Of a stretch of 64,000 nt of DNA, positions 30,357 to 40,082 are shown piece after piece. Each line of letters begins with the position of its first letter. The first letter of the stretch is position 1. The notes under the pieces are model-generated. The model saw only the letters and a list, made by a program, of their open reading frames with translations, did no database searches and was not told the origin of the DNA. This stretch comes from JBNGOQ01 sp050589645 (GTDB taxonomy: Bacteria > Bacteroidota > Bacteroidia > Flavobacteriales > Flavobacteriaceae): contig NZ_JBNGOQ010000005.1 in the NCBI RefSeq assembly GCF_050589645.1, positions 124,001 to 188,000 on the forward strand, in the 5' to 3' direction. The position numbers were made by a program, and so were the translations under genes.

Positions 30357-31438
30357 GCCTCACGATTCTTGATAAATACATCTTAAGGCGATATTTGCTG
30401 ACTTTTAGCGTCATGCTGCTGTTGTTCATTCCCATAGGCATCATGGCCAATTTGGCCGAACAAATCGGTAAAATGATCGACAACGATGCACCCTTGAACG
30501 AAATTTTGGTGTATTACATGAATTTCACCATATATATAGGAAGTCTGCTGTTCCCCATTTTTCTGTTTCTTTCCGTAATTTTCTTCACCTCCAAATTGGC
30601 CAACAATACGGAGATTGTGGCCATTTTGAGTTCTGGGGTTTCCTATGGTAGGTTTTTGCGCCCCTATCTTATAGGTGCTTCCATTATTGCGGTAATTCTC
30701 TTCTTTATGGGGATGTTCATCGTACCCAATGCGAGCAAGGGATTTAATGAATTTAAGTTCAAATATTTAAAAAAGGGGAAGCAAGATCGGGTGACCAGCA
30801 ATATATTTAACCAATTGAACGATCGGGACTATATCTATGTCAGTAGCTTTGACCCCGCTCGGAAGATTGGCTATAACTTCACCTTCGAGCATTTTACACA
30901 AGAAAACAAGTTGGACTACAAGATTTCGGCCGCCAATATTAGATGGATACCCAAGGACAGTATCTACAGGTTAAGCTCCTATGTAAAGCGCAGTGTGGGC
31001 GAAGATGGAGAAATCGTGGAGACCAAACGCCGATTGGACACTATTTTTACCTTCAAAATAGACGATTTAACCCCTGTCTCCTATATAGCGGAGACCAAGA
31101 ACCTGTTTGAGTTGAATAAATTTATAGATACGCAACGAAAAAAGGGCGCATCCAATGTTAACACCTATGTACTGGTCAAATACAAACGCTGGGCGTTGCC
31201 CTTGACCGCATTTATCCTTACCATTATTGCGGTGGCGGTGTCCTCCGTAAAACGAAGGGGCGGTATGGGCATTAATTTAGCCTTTGGCATCGGAGTGGCC
31301 TTTATTTATATCTTTTTTGACAAGGTCTTTGGTACCTTGGCACAGCAATCGGGATTTCCGCCCTTGTTGGCGATAATTATTCCAAACCTTGCCTTTGGTA
31401 TTTTAGGGCTTTATTTGTTGCAACATGCCAAACGTTAG
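30353..31438 (+). CDS. LptF/LptG-family permease
   Basis: A 361-residue YjgP/YjgQ-type permease: three N-terminal transmembrane helices (starting near L-D-K-Y-I-L-R-R-Y-L-L-T-F), a periplasmic beta-rich domain (about 120-270), and three C-terminal helices. It is an inner-membrane subunit of the Lpt bridge that carries lipopolysaccharide to the outer membrane with LptB ATPase, which is not in this window. It overlaps tgt by 4 bp and the next gene by 14 bp, so it is translated within the tgt operon. Confidence 0.9.
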   Translation: MSLTILDKYILRRYLLTFSVMLLLFIPIGIMANLAEQIGKMIDNDAPLNEILVYYMNFTIYIGSLLFPIFLFLSVIFFTSKLANNTEIVAILSSGVSYGRFLRPYLIGASIIAVILFFMGMFIVPNASKGFNEFKFKYLKKGKQDRVTSNIFNQLNDRDYIYVSSFDPARKIGYNFTFEHFTQENKLDYKISAANIRWIPKDSIYRLSSYVKRSVGEDGEIVETKRRLDTIFTFKIDDLTPVSYIAETKNLFELNKFIDTQRKKGASNVNTYVLVKYKRWALPLTAFILTIIAVAVSSVKRRGGMGINLAFGIGVAFIYIFFDKVFGTLAQQSGFPPLLAIIIPNLAFGILGLYLLQHAKR

Positions 31439-32321
31439 GTTCAAAAACTACCTGCACCTTCACTTTATTGTATTTATCTGGGGCTTTACGGCCGTGCTGG
31501 GAAAATTGATCAGTATTGAGGCACTTCCCTTGGTCTGGTACCGGATGCTGCTGGCCTCTTGTTTTATTTTCTTGTTCATCAGCCTTAAAAAGTATGGTTT
31601 AAGGCTTTCCCGAAAAACCCTATTTACCCTTGTTTTTGCAGGGATCATCATCGCCTTGCACTGGCTTACTTTTTTTAGGGCCATTAAGGTATCCAATGTA
31701 TCCGTGGCCCTGGCCACTATGTCTACCGGAGCACTCTTTACCGCGGTGCTGGAACCTATTTGGTACCGTCGAAAACTCCTTTGGTACGAGCTTGTTTTTG
31801 GGGTTATGGTACTGACAGGGCTCTATATCATATTCAAAGTGGAAACGACCTATGTGGAGGGCATCCTGTTGGCGTTGACCTCGGCCATGCTGGCCGCCAT
31901 TTTTTCGTTGATCAACGGCAAGTTGATCCTCAAGGAACGACCTTCCGTAATTTCATTTTACGAGCTTCTGAGCGGTTGTATTTTCCTTACCGTATATCTT
32001 GGGTTCCAAGGAAGTTTCGACGCTAATTTCTTTTTGCTATCCATGAACGATCTTTTGTACCTCTTTATATTGGCCTCGGTATGCACCGCCTACGCTTTTA
32101 TAGCCTCGGTGCGTATTATGGAACATATTAGCCCCTATACGGTAATGCTTACGATAAATTTGGAGCCGATCTATGGTATTGTTTTGGCCTTCCTCATTTT
32201 TGGGGACAGCGAAAAAATGAACCCCTTGTTTTATGTTGGAGCGCTGATTATACTTGCCACTGTGATAGCCAATGGCCTTTTGAAGCGTAGGGGTAAGTTA
32301 AAAAAAAGAGGTACGGCCTAG
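31425..32321 (+). CDS. EamA-family (DMT) transporter
   Basis: A 298-residue protein with about ten transmembrane helices in two EamA repeats (first repeat begins H-L-H-F-I-V-F-I-W-G-F-T-A-V-L-G-K; second contains L-T-I-N-L-E-P-I-Y-G-I-V-L-A-F). Drug/metabolite transporters export amino acids or other small molecules; the substrate cannot be told. It is the last gene of the tgt operon, overlapping the permease gene by 14 bp. Confidence 0.88.
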   Translation: MPNVRFKNYLHLHFIVFIWGFTAVLGKLISIEALPLVWYRMLLASCFIFLFISLKKYGLRLSRKTLFTLVFAGIIIALHWLTFFRAIKVSNVSVALATMSTGALFTAVLEPIWYRRKLLWYELVFGVMVLTGLYIIFKVETTYVEGILLALTSAMLAAIFSLINGKLILKERPSVISFYELLSGCIFLTVYLGFQGSFDANFFLLSMNDLLYLFILASVCTAYAFIASVRIMEHISPYTVMLTINLEPIYGIVLAFLIFGDSEKMNPLFYVGALIILATVIANGLLKRRGKLKKRGTA

Positions 32322-32339
32322 GGTTCTCCCTTAAAGTTT

Positions 32340-32347
32340 TATATTTG
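32340..32347 (+). promoter_or_regulatory. probable -7 element of accA
   Basis: TATATTTG matches TAnnTTTG 29 bp before the GTG start of accA. No TTG at the optimal distance was found. Confidence 0.5.
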
Positions 32348-32376
32348 TCTGCTGATACAAACTAAACCTAAGATTC

Positions 32377-33330
32377 GTGGAATATTTGGATTTTGAACTA
32401 CCCATTAAAGAACTCGAAGAGCAATTGGACAAGTGCTTGGTCATCGGGGAGGAGAGTGATGTGGATGTTACCGAAACCTGCAAGCAGATAGAAAAAAAAT
32501 TAGCGGAGGCCCGGAAGGATATCTATAAGAACCTTACCGCTTGGCAGCGGGTACAACTTTCGCGACACCCGAACAGGCCCTATACGTTGGACTATATCAA
32601 GGCCATTTGCGGCGACACCTTCTTAGAGCTCCATGGCGACAGAAACGTAAAGGACGATAAGGCCATGATTGGCGGCCTGGGCAAGATAGGCGACCAAAGT
32701 TATATGTTCATTGGTCAACAAAAGGGCTATAACACCAAGACAAGGCAGTACCGTAATTTTGGTATGGCCAATCCTGAGGGGTACCGCAAGGCGCTACGGC
32801 TGATGCGATCTGCCGAAAAATTCAATCTGCCCGTGGTCTGTTTTATAGATACTCCGGGGGCCTATCCCGGCATTGAGGCCGAGGAGCGCGGACAAGGGGA
32901 GGCCATTGCCAGAAACATTTTGGAAATGACACGTTTAAAAGTCCCCATCATTGTAGTAATCATTGGTGAAGGCGCCTCTGGTGGTGCTTTGGGCATCGGT
33001 GTGGGAGACCGGGTCCTCATGTTGGAGAATACCTGGTATTCCGTAATATCGCCCGAATCCTGTTCTTCCATCCTTTGGCGGAGTTGGGAATACAAGGAAC
33101 AGGCAGCGGAGGCCTTAAAACTTACGGCGACCGACATGAAAAAATTAAAGTTGATCGATGAAATTGTGAGGGAACCTTTAGGAGGCGCCCATAGCAATCG
33201 AGAGAAAACTTTTGAGATCGTAAAAAATAAAATTGCCGCCCATTACGAAGATTTAAAAAAGTTATCACCAAAAGAATTGGTAGATACACGCATGGATAAA
33301 TATGCCAATATGGGTGTCTTCAACGGTTAA
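32377..33330 (+). CDS. accA: acetyl-CoA carboxylase carboxyltransferase alpha subunit
   Basis: The 317-residue protein is the alpha subunit of the carboxyltransferase that makes malonyl-CoA for fatty acid synthesis. Seen: the N-terminal helical segment (D-F-E-L-P-I-K-E-L-E-E), R-H-P-x-R-P-Y-T-L-D-Y-I, F-I-D-T-P-G-A-Y-P-G-I-E-A-E-E-R-G-Q, and G-E-G-A-S-G-G-A-L-G-I-G with the oxyanion glycines. Translation must begin at the GTG at 32377, because the conserved N-terminus starts there and no ATG precedes it. It is a single gene ended by a strong terminator. Confidence 0.94.
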   Translation: MEYLDFELPIKELEEQLDKCLVIGEESDVDVTETCKQIEKKLAEARKDIYKNLTAWQRVQLSRHPNRPYTLDYIKAICGDTFLELHGDRNVKDDKAMIGGLGKIGDQSYMFIGQQKGYNTKTRQYRNFGMANPEGYRKALRLMRSAEKFNLPVVCFIDTPGAYPGIEAEERGQGEAIARNILEMTRLKVPIIVVIIGEGASGGALGIGVGDRVLMLENTWYSVISPESCSSILWRSWEYKEQAAEALKLTATDMKKLKLIDEIVREPLGGAHSNREKTFEIVKNKIAAHYEDLKKLSPKELVDTRMDKYANMGVFNG

Positions 33331-33350
33331 TCGGCATTTTTAGCAAGTTC

Positions 33351-33386
33351 AAAAAAATCCCGGGGATTCATTTTCGGGATTTTTTT
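33351..33386 (+). terminator. terminator of accA
   Basis: An 11-bp perfect stem (AAAAAATCCCG at 33352-33362 with its complement at 33375-33385) and a 12-base loop, followed by a T run. It starts about 20 bp after the accA stop. Confidence 0.85.
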
Positions 33387-33498
33387 GGTTATCAACACAA
33401 TTTCGTAACTTATGAACAGAAGAATTGTTCATTGTCTGTGGATATCGCAGCACCCCCCATTTATGTTAACTTAAGGTTAATTGTATACTTTAGCAGCC

Positions 33499-35049
33499 AT
33501 GGAAAAACCGAGCCCTGTTGTTGGTCGTAAAATTGACAAAGCCGCCATAATCAATTTGGAAAGAGGGAAAATACCACCTCAAGCCGTTGATTTAGAGGAA
33601 GTTGTGTTGGGGGCAATGATGATTGACAAAAAAGGCGTGGATGAAGTAATAGATATCCTACATCCAGATGCTTTTTATAAGGATGCGCATCGATTTATTT
33701 ACGAAGCGATCTTTACGCTCTTCGAAACCTCGGAACCAGTGGATTTATTAACCGTTTCATCCCAGTTAAAGCAAAATGGGCGCCTAGAGGCGGTAGGGGG
33801 CGATTTTTACCTAGTAAAACTCACTCAAAAAGTGGCTTCTTCGGCCCATATTGAGTTTCATGCGCGTATCATCCTTCAAAAATATATTCAGCGGAGCCTG
33901 ATCAAAATTTCCAACGAAATTATCGAAGACGCCTATGATGACGGTACCGATGTATTTGATCTATTGGACAATGCCGAGGCCAAGCTGTACGATGTTACCC
34001 AAGGAAATTTAAAGCGCTCCGCGGAGACGGCCCAAAATTTGGTGATCCAGGCCAAGAAACGAATCGAGGAAATTGCCAATAAGGAAGGATTGAGCGGAAT
34101 TCCCTCTGGTTTTGATAAGGTAGACAAATTAACCTCGGGCTGGCAACCTAGTGATTTGGTCATTATTGCCGCAAGGCCGGGTATGGGTAAAACTGCCCTT
34201 ACGCTGTCCATGGCGCGAAATATGGCAGTAAATTCGAGCATACCTGTAGCTTTCTTTTCGTTGGAAATGTCCTCCGTGCAGTTGATTACACGACTCATCT
34301 CCTCCGAAACGGGGCTGTCTTCAGAAAAATTGCGTACCGGACGCTTGGAAAAACACGAATGGGAGCAACTGAATGTTAAGGTAAAGACCTTGGAAAAGGC
34401 CCCCTTGTTCATAGATGATACCCCGTCTTTGTCCATTTTTGACCTTAGGGCCAAGGCTAGGCGCCTGGCCTCCCAGCACGATATTAAGTTGATCATTATC
34501 GACTATTTGCAGTTGATGACGGCGGGCAGCAGTCAGAAAGGGGGGAACAGGGAACAGGAAATTTCTACTATTTCGAGGAATTTAAAGGCACTGGCCAAAG
34601 AATTGAACGTTCCTGTCATCGCTTTGTCACAGCTATCCAGGGCGGTAGAGACCCGTGGGGGCAGTAAACGGCCCATTCTTTCGGATCTTCGTGAATCGGG
34701 TGCCATTGAGCAGGATGCCGATATCGTTTCCTTTATTTATAGGCCCGAATACTACAAAATAGATGAATGGGACGATGAGGAACGTACCCCGACGCAGGGT
34801 CAGGCAGAGTTCATTGTGGCCAAGCATAGGAACGGTGGTTTAGATAATATTAGGTTAAAGTTCGTTGGACAACTCGGTAAATTTGATAATTTAGATGACT
34901 TTGATTCTCCATTTGAGTTTCAATCGAAGATGAATGCCGATGAAGAAAATCCGTTCATAACCAAAAACCTTCCCAATACCGATGAGGCATTTGGAAGTGC
35001 CATGAACGATGATCTAGATCCCGATGATGCCAATGACGTACCGTTTTAG
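33499..35049 (+). CDS. dnaB: replicative DNA helicase
   Basis: The 516-residue product starts at the ATG at 33499 (M-E-K-P-S-P-V-V-G-R-K). It has the DnaB N-terminal helical domain (P-P-Q-A-V-D-L-E-E-V-V-L-G-A-M-M), a linker helix and the RecA-like helicase domain with Walker A A-R-P-G-M-G-K-T-A-L and Walker B I-I-I-D-Y-L-Q-L-M. It unwinds DNA ahead of the replisome as a hexamer. The Asp/Asn-rich C-terminal tail ending D-D-A-N-D-V-P-F is typical of the Bacteroidetes protein. It is a single gene. Confidence 0.96.
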   Translation: MEKPSPVVGRKIDKAAIINLERGKIPPQAVDLEEVVLGAMMIDKKGVDEVIDILHPDAFYKDAHRFIYEAIFTLFETSEPVDLLTVSSQLKQNGRLEAVGGDFYLVKLTQKVASSAHIEFHARIILQKYIQRSLIKISNEIIEDAYDDGTDVFDLLDNAEAKLYDVTQGNLKRSAETAQNLVIQAKKRIEEIANKEGLSGIPSGFDKVDKLTSGWQPSDLVIIAARPGMGKTALTLSMARNMAVNSSIPVAFFSLEMSSVQLITRLISSETGLSSEKLRTGRLEKHEWEQLNVKVKTLEKAPLFIDDTPSLSIFDLRAKARRLASQHDIKLIIIDYLQLMTAGSSQKGGNREQEISTISRNLKALAKELNVPVIALSQLSRAVETRGGSKRPILSDLRESGAIEQDADIVSFIYRPEYYKIDEWDDEERTPTQGQAEFIVAKHRNGGLDNIRLKFVGQLGKFDNLDDFDSPFEFQSKMNADEENPFITKNLPNTDEAFGSAMNDDLDPDDANDVPF

Positions 35050-35321
35050 GATGACTTTTGTTCCAAAAGAATCACAATAACCCATACTTTTTCCCCGGCT
35101 TTCGTTACAAATGAAAAATTCGTTATAATCGTAAAGAGGAGCAGTCTCTGTCCAAGACCACCCCTCTGAAACCACCTAAACAACCCACAAAATATTTTAA
35201 TGCCTTAATGGTACTAAGATTTTGTTGATTTTGATTGCCTAGGCCCCGATAATTTTAACGAGCCATGGAGTCCTTTTTGCCTACCACTGGTGTTTTCGCC
35301 TCTATTCGTCCTGCAGCAGTT

Positions 35322-36932
35322 TCAATACCCTGGGTTTTGTTTCAATCCTGGGTTGACTTTCAAGCTGTTTTCATGAAATGGCCACAAGTAGTTATGCGGT
35401 TTGAAGGACCTGTCCTCTATTTTTATGGATTCCAGAGTCCCGTTAACCTCCCTGGTATGCCCCAAAGCAGGCTGATTTAAGGCCGTTTCCGCTACGCGCC
35501 ACCTTATAAGGTCGTCATAACGCAAGCCCTCTCCGGCAAATTCGATTCTTCGCTCATTTCGAATCAAGTCGATCCATTGTTGCTGATTGTAAGCCGTATA
35601 ACGCCCTTGGGTAACATCTGCGAGCTCCATATCCAAACCGGCCCTGCGCCTTACTTGGTTGATGCAATCCTTGGCCAGAGCATCTACCTGACCCTGCATA
35701 ATCTTTGCCTCGGCATAAGTCAGCAAGACTTCGGCATATCGCAAAAGGCCAAAATCCATACGGCCATTGTCCCTAAAGGCATCGGCCTCATCCACAAATT
35801 TTTTAAACCAATATCCAGAAGGACTACCTCTCTCGGCCTTATGGTACATAGGACCGTCTTCATTGTAAATATTGATTGGAATGGTATCCGAAGCGAACGT
35901 ATCTCCATGGCCAAAAATACTTGCCCGGTATCGGGGATCTCGATTTAAGGACGGATTCAGTTCATATGCTCTTTTTGTATGCATGGAGCTTTCGCCTATT
36001 GTTTCCCCTTGTAAGGTCCAATAGGAATCGACCAGGGATTTCAGCGGAACGACATATGATTGTCCCCTGCCAGTACGATAATGCGGCCCCAGGTCTTCAA
36101 AGGAGTAGGAAGCAACCAACCTACGGCTATCCCCGTCATGATGCATAATGAACTCTTTATTGCCGGAACAACAGGCTTCATATTGAAATAGGGCCCCATA
36201 ATTGGGGTGTAGGGCGTAATATCCCGAATCCATTATTTCCTTTGCCAGGGATGCCGCCAACTCATACTTTTCATGGTACAGGGCATACCGCATGATCAGT
36301 GCCTTCAGGGAATACTGATTGAACATGTACCTATCCGGTCTTTCGTATTCCTTTTTGGGTAGGCGATTGGCAATGGCAAGTCCTTCCGTAAAGAGGTATT
36401 CCAAAATTTCTTCTTTGGGGGTCGCCGCTACCAGAGCCGTTTCCAAATCCGCTGGTTCCGTATGAAAGGGTACGTTGGCCCATCTGAAGGTCAGCACGAA
36501 ATAATGCCATATTCGAAGCCCTTCCAAAATACCCTTGTAACGCTGTCTTACTTCCTCGTTTTCCACATACGGGACATCCACGTTGGCGATAAAGGTATTT
36601 AGACGGCCCAAATGTTTCAAATGGGTTTCGTAATAGTATAAAAAATCGGGGGAGACACTGCTAAAATTCCCATTGGCGATGCGCTGATGATATTGGCCTT
36701 CTACCCGACTATAGGCATTGTCCGACTTTCCATCCTGCATATAAAAAAGGAGCTGGGTAACATGCCTGGTGGTAAAAACATCCAAATAGCTACTGTAAGC
36801 GACACGGCGCAAATCTTCCTCGGTATTATAAAATTCATCGAAGGATGTGGCGGTGGGATCCGTTTTGTCCAAATAGGGTTCACATCCGAGCATTGCGCAA
36901 GTCAAAAAAAAGATATAGCTGTACTTTTTCAT
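35322..36932 (-). CDS. SusD/RagB-family nutrient-binding lipoprotein
   Basis: A 536-residue outer-membrane lipoprotein (M-K-K-Y-S-Y-I-F-F-L-T-C-A-M-L-G-C, lipidated Cys17) of the SusD family: the N-terminal tetratricopeptide region with D-P-T-A-T-S-F-D-E-F-Y-N-T-E-E-D-L, and the C-terminal RagB part with R-R-I-E-F-A-G-E-G-L-R-Y-D-D-L-I-R-W and a final N-P-G-Y. It caps the SusC transporter encoded 18 bp upstream and captures the substrate, probably a glycan or glycoprotein fragment. No glycosidase, sulfatase or regulator is adjacent, so the substrate is unknown. Confidence 0.93.
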   Translation of the reverse strand: MKKYSYIFFLTCAMLGCEPYLDKTDPTATSFDEFYNTEEDLRRVAYSSYLDVFTTRHVTQLLFYMQDGKSDNAYSRVEGQYHQRIANGNFSSVSPDFLYYYETHLKHLGRLNTFIANVDVPYVENEEVRQRYKGILEGLRIWHYFVLTFRWANVPFHTEPADLETALVAATPKEEILEYLFTEGLAIANRLPKKEYERPDRYMFNQYSLKALIMRYALYHEKYELAASLAKEIMDSGYYALHPNYGALFQYEACCSGNKEFIMHHDGDSRRLVASYSFEDLGPHYRTGRGQSYVVPLKSLVDSYWTLQGETIGESSMHTKRAYELNPSLNRDPRYRASIFGHGDTFASDTIPINIYNEDGPMYHKAERGSPSGYWFKKFVDEADAFRDNGRMDFGLLRYAEVLLTYAEAKIMQGQVDALAKDCINQVRRRAGLDMELADVTQGRYTAYNQQQWIDLIRNERRIEFAGEGLRYDDLIRWRVAETALNQPALGHTREVNGTLESIKIEDRSFKPHNYLWPFHENSLKVNPGLKQNPGY

Positions 36933-36950
36933 TTTATTACATAGTTTAAA

Positions 36951-39900
36951 TTAATAGATGTCCAATTTGGCTCCTAGTGTAAAAGAAGCCATTCTGGGAT
37001 AACCTCCATTCCCACCATCCCTTTCTGGTTCCAGTCCTTCCCAATTGGTAAAGGTGAACACGTCCCGAGCGTTGAAGTACACCCGTATATTTCTGATTTT
37101 TTTATTGGTGGCCGGAACGGTATAGCCCAGCTGAATGGATTTTATCCTGAAAAAGGAAGCATCCCCAAGCCAAACATCACTTAGTGCGGCGTTAGGGCTT
37201 GTCCCTGTCCATACCCTGGGAAACCTACTGTTTGGATTGTTCGGGGTCCAGCGGTTGTCCATATAATATTGTCTGGGAGTTCCCAAGCTATTTGTATTTC
37301 CATCTACAAGTACAGGAAAACCCTCTAAACCATTCAACCTACCCAAGCGCCTACCAACCCCTTGTCCCAAGAGACCAAAATCCCAGTTTCTATAGTTCAT
37401 GGTAAGGTTGATGGAATAGTTCATGTGGGGAAAGGGATCGCCCAAGTTCACCTTGTCCTTGTCGCTGATGATGCCGTCCTTGTTTCGATCTACATATCTG
37501 ATATCTCCAGGAATGGTATTGGGAAGTACCGCGGAAGCACCGTCTATTTCGGCCTGGTTTTGAAAGTAGCCATCGCTTTGATATCCGTAATAGTTGTCCA
37601 CGCCAATGCCTCTATACCATATTTTGTCATTATTATCCTTAAATATCAAGGTATCGGACACCTTGTGTCCTGCTTTCAATACCTTGTTTTGGTTATCGAA
37701 AAGGGTGCCCTGTACCCTGTATGAAAAGTCACCTAATCTATCGGACCAACTAGCAGAGACTTCCCAGCCCCGGTTTTCGACCTCACCAATATTGACGGCC
37801 GAGGTAAGTGCATAAGAACCTGTAAGCGGAGGTACCGGGAAGTTGGAGTATATAAGATCCTCGGATTTCTTGGTGTAGGTGTCGAAAGTAAGGTTCAGTT
37901 TATTTTGGAGCGCGGTCAGATCAAAACCAACATTTTGTTGAGTCTGCGTTTCCCAGCTAAAGGCCTCATTGGGAACCCTCAGTGTCCACCCCCAAAAGTT
38001 CACCCGTTCCTGCCAAAGATAAGGGGGTACGTTCTCGTTTCCGATTCTTCCGTACGAGGCGCGTATCTTGAAGTTGGTAATGCCTCCCGTCTCTGCCAGG
38101 TCCTTCATGAACCCTTCATTATGGACGTTCCACCCCATGGAGGCAGAGGGAAAGAACCCCCATTTATAGCCCGGTGCAAATTTGCTGCTCCCATCCTGCC
38201 TTACCGTAGCTTCCAACAGATAGCGGTCTTTAAAGGAATAGTTTAGTTTGGAAAAGAAGGAAGCTTTTGTAATTTCCCTAAAGTCCGAAAAATTGAAGTT
38301 CATAAGCTCAGTTCCCGCCACTAGATAAATCTTATCGAAATCCTTCCTAACGTCTTTTTCATAATTGACAAGGGCCCTAGCAGTAATTTGGCTTTCACTT
38401 ACCCCTTGTGAGGCACCCACAGCATTGCCCCAAGTGGTTACCGGTTTACCTTCCCCGTCAAAGAACTTGAAGGTACTTCGCTTATGTTTTTGGGCAGATT
38501 TGTTGATCATATAGGAAACATTGCCCGCCAAGTGTAGGTTGTGGGTAATATGAAAACGGGGCCTTAGGTTAATGGTACTCCGGTCGCTTAAAAAGTTCCG
38601 CTCTCCACCTTTTTCCATGCGGGCCAGTGGATTTCTGTCCCCGTACAAAATATAATGGTCTGGAAGGTCATCCTCGTAGAAGACCTGTTGTGAAGGGTTC
38701 ATACTCCAGGCCCTTTGGTAAAGACCATGCCCGTCGTCATTGGCCAGCAAACGATCGGTTTGCAACCTGTGGGCGTAGAAGTCGGCCATCAGGACAAAAC
38801 GATCACCGATGTTCACGTTGGTATTAAAGCGGGCATTGTATCTTTGACTGCCTTCGTATGGATTTAAACCGGATTGTTGAAGGTATCCCAACATCAGATT
38901 AAAGGTTCCCACACCCCCGCCACCGGATATACTTGCAGAGGTGTTGTAGAAATGGGCCTTTTGTTGCATTATAATGTCTAACCAGTTTACGTTGGGCAGG
39001 TCTCCGCTACGGGCTCGGTCAATATCTTCCTGCGTGAACAGCAGCGGCTGGTCTTGAAACCCCCGGGCCTCATTGTTCAACTGCATATAATCCACAGCAT
39101 TTACGAAATCTGGCATATCCAAAGGGGACTGGACGGAAAGCCATGAATGTACATTCACCTTGAATTCTCCCGTGGTTCCCCGATTGGTGGTAATAAGGAT
39201 AACACCGTTTGCGCCCCTAGAGCCATACATGGAAGCAGACGCAGCATCTTTGAGCACTGTGATACTTTCCACCTGATTCGGGTCAATATCACTTAAAGAT
39301 TGTTCTATACCATCAATTACAACCAAAGGGGAAGCATTTTGGAGTGTACTCAGGCCCCTGATCGAGATGGTCCCCGGGGAATCCCCGGGCAGATTACTGC
39401 CCTGTAACAGTGTAATCCCGGACATGGTTCCGGAAAAAGCCTCTTCGAGCTTCACCAGTGGCTGTGATTCTATTTTTTCCAGTTCCATCACCTCAATGGA
39501 CGAGGCCAAATGCCTTCGTTCAATAGTGTTGTAACCTGCTGTGACGATCACTTCCTCCAGCCGATCCACCTCTTCTAGGAGCACCACATCGATGGTGGTT
39601 TTGCCCCTGGTGCTTATTTCCTGTTCTGCATACCCCAAACTATTGAATATTAGAACAACATTATCCGTTCTCACCTTTATGGAATACCGGCCTTCCTCGT
39701 CCGAAGCCGTACCAATGGTCGTACCCTTGATCAATACGTTCACAAAGGGGATAGGGTTTCCCTTGGTATCCGTTATGGTTCCGGAAAGGCTCAATTGTTG
39801 GAGAAATAGGTCCAAGGGCACCTCGTATCCCTTTTTTCCTCGCTCAATATATGGGTCCGTGTAGACACCTGGCAGATTAAAGGGAACAATACTCGTACAA

Positions 39901-40082
39901 GGGCTTCCTGCCATGTTCAGAACCGTTTCAATGCTTCGGTTTTCAGGTTTACTGTCCTTGTAGAACGCATGGGCGTGGAGACAGGGTTGCATAGCCAAAA
40001 ACAAAAGAAAAAGTAATCTCCCTTTTGCATTAAATCTCGGGGGGTTAGGCCCCACGTCCCCGGAAAATGTCTGTTTTTTCAT
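36951..40082 (-). CDS. SusC/RagA-family TonB-linked outer-membrane transporter
   Basis: A 1043-residue SusC transporter: signal segment (L-L-F-L-L-F-L-A-M-Q-P-C), a carboxypeptidase-like regulatory domain (about 95-180, L-S-G-T-I-T-D-T-K-G-N-P-I-P-F-V-N-V), the plug with V-I-D-G-I-E-Q and D-A-A-S-A-S-M-Y-G-S-R-G-A-N-G-V-I-L-I-T-T, and a large barrel ending A-S-F-T-L-G-A-K-L-D-I-Y. It imports oligomers with SusD using TonB energy. It lacks an intact STN domain, and no sigma/anti-sigma pair is adjacent, so control is by some other route. Confidence 0.94.
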   Translation of the reverse strand: MKKQTFSGDVGPNPPRFNAKGRLLFLLFLAMQPCLHAHAFYKDSKPENRSIETVLNMAGSPCTSIVPFNLPGVYTDPYIERGKKGYEVPLDLFLQQLSLSGTITDTKGNPIPFVNVLIKGTTIGTASDEEGRYSIKVRTDNVVLIFNSLGYAEQEISTRGKTTIDVVLLEEVDRLEEVIVTAGYNTIERRHLASSIEVMELEKIESQPLVKLEEAFSGTMSGITLLQGSNLPGDSPGTISIRGLSTLQNASPLVVIDGIEQSLSDIDPNQVESITVLKDAASASMYGSRGANGVILITTNRGTTGEFKVNVHSWLSVQSPLDMPDFVNAVDYMQLNNEARGFQDQPLLFTQEDIDRARSGDLPNVNWLDIIMQQKAHFYNTSASISGGGGVGTFNLMLGYLQQSGLNPYEGSQRYNARFNTNVNIGDRFVLMADFYAHRLQTDRLLANDDGHGLYQRAWSMNPSQQVFYEDDLPDHYILYGDRNPLARMEKGGERNFLSDRSTINLRPRFHITHNLHLAGNVSYMINKSAQKHKRSTFKFFDGEGKPVTTWGNAVGASQGVSESQITARALVNYEKDVRKDFDKIYLVAGTELMNFNFSDFREITKASFFSKLNYSFKDRYLLEATVRQDGSSKFAPGYKWGFFPSASMGWNVHNEGFMKDLAETGGITNFKIRASYGRIGNENVPPYLWQERVNFWGWTLRVPNEAFSWETQTQQNVGFDLTALQNKLNLTFDTYTKKSEDLIYSNFPVPPLTGSYALTSAVNIGEVENRGWEVSASWSDRLGDFSYRVQGTLFDNQNKVLKAGHKVSDTLIFKDNNDKIWYRGIGVDNYYGYQSDGYFQNQAEIDGASAVLPNTIPGDIRYVDRNKDGIISDKDKVNLGDPFPHMNYSINLTMNYRNWDFGLLGQGVGRRLGRLNGLEGFPVLVDGNTNSLGTPRQYYMDNRWTPNNPNSRFPRVWTGTSPNAALSDVWLGDASFFRIKSIQLGYTVPATNKKIRNIRVYFNARDVFTFTNWEGLEPERDGGNGGYPRMASFTLGAKLDIY

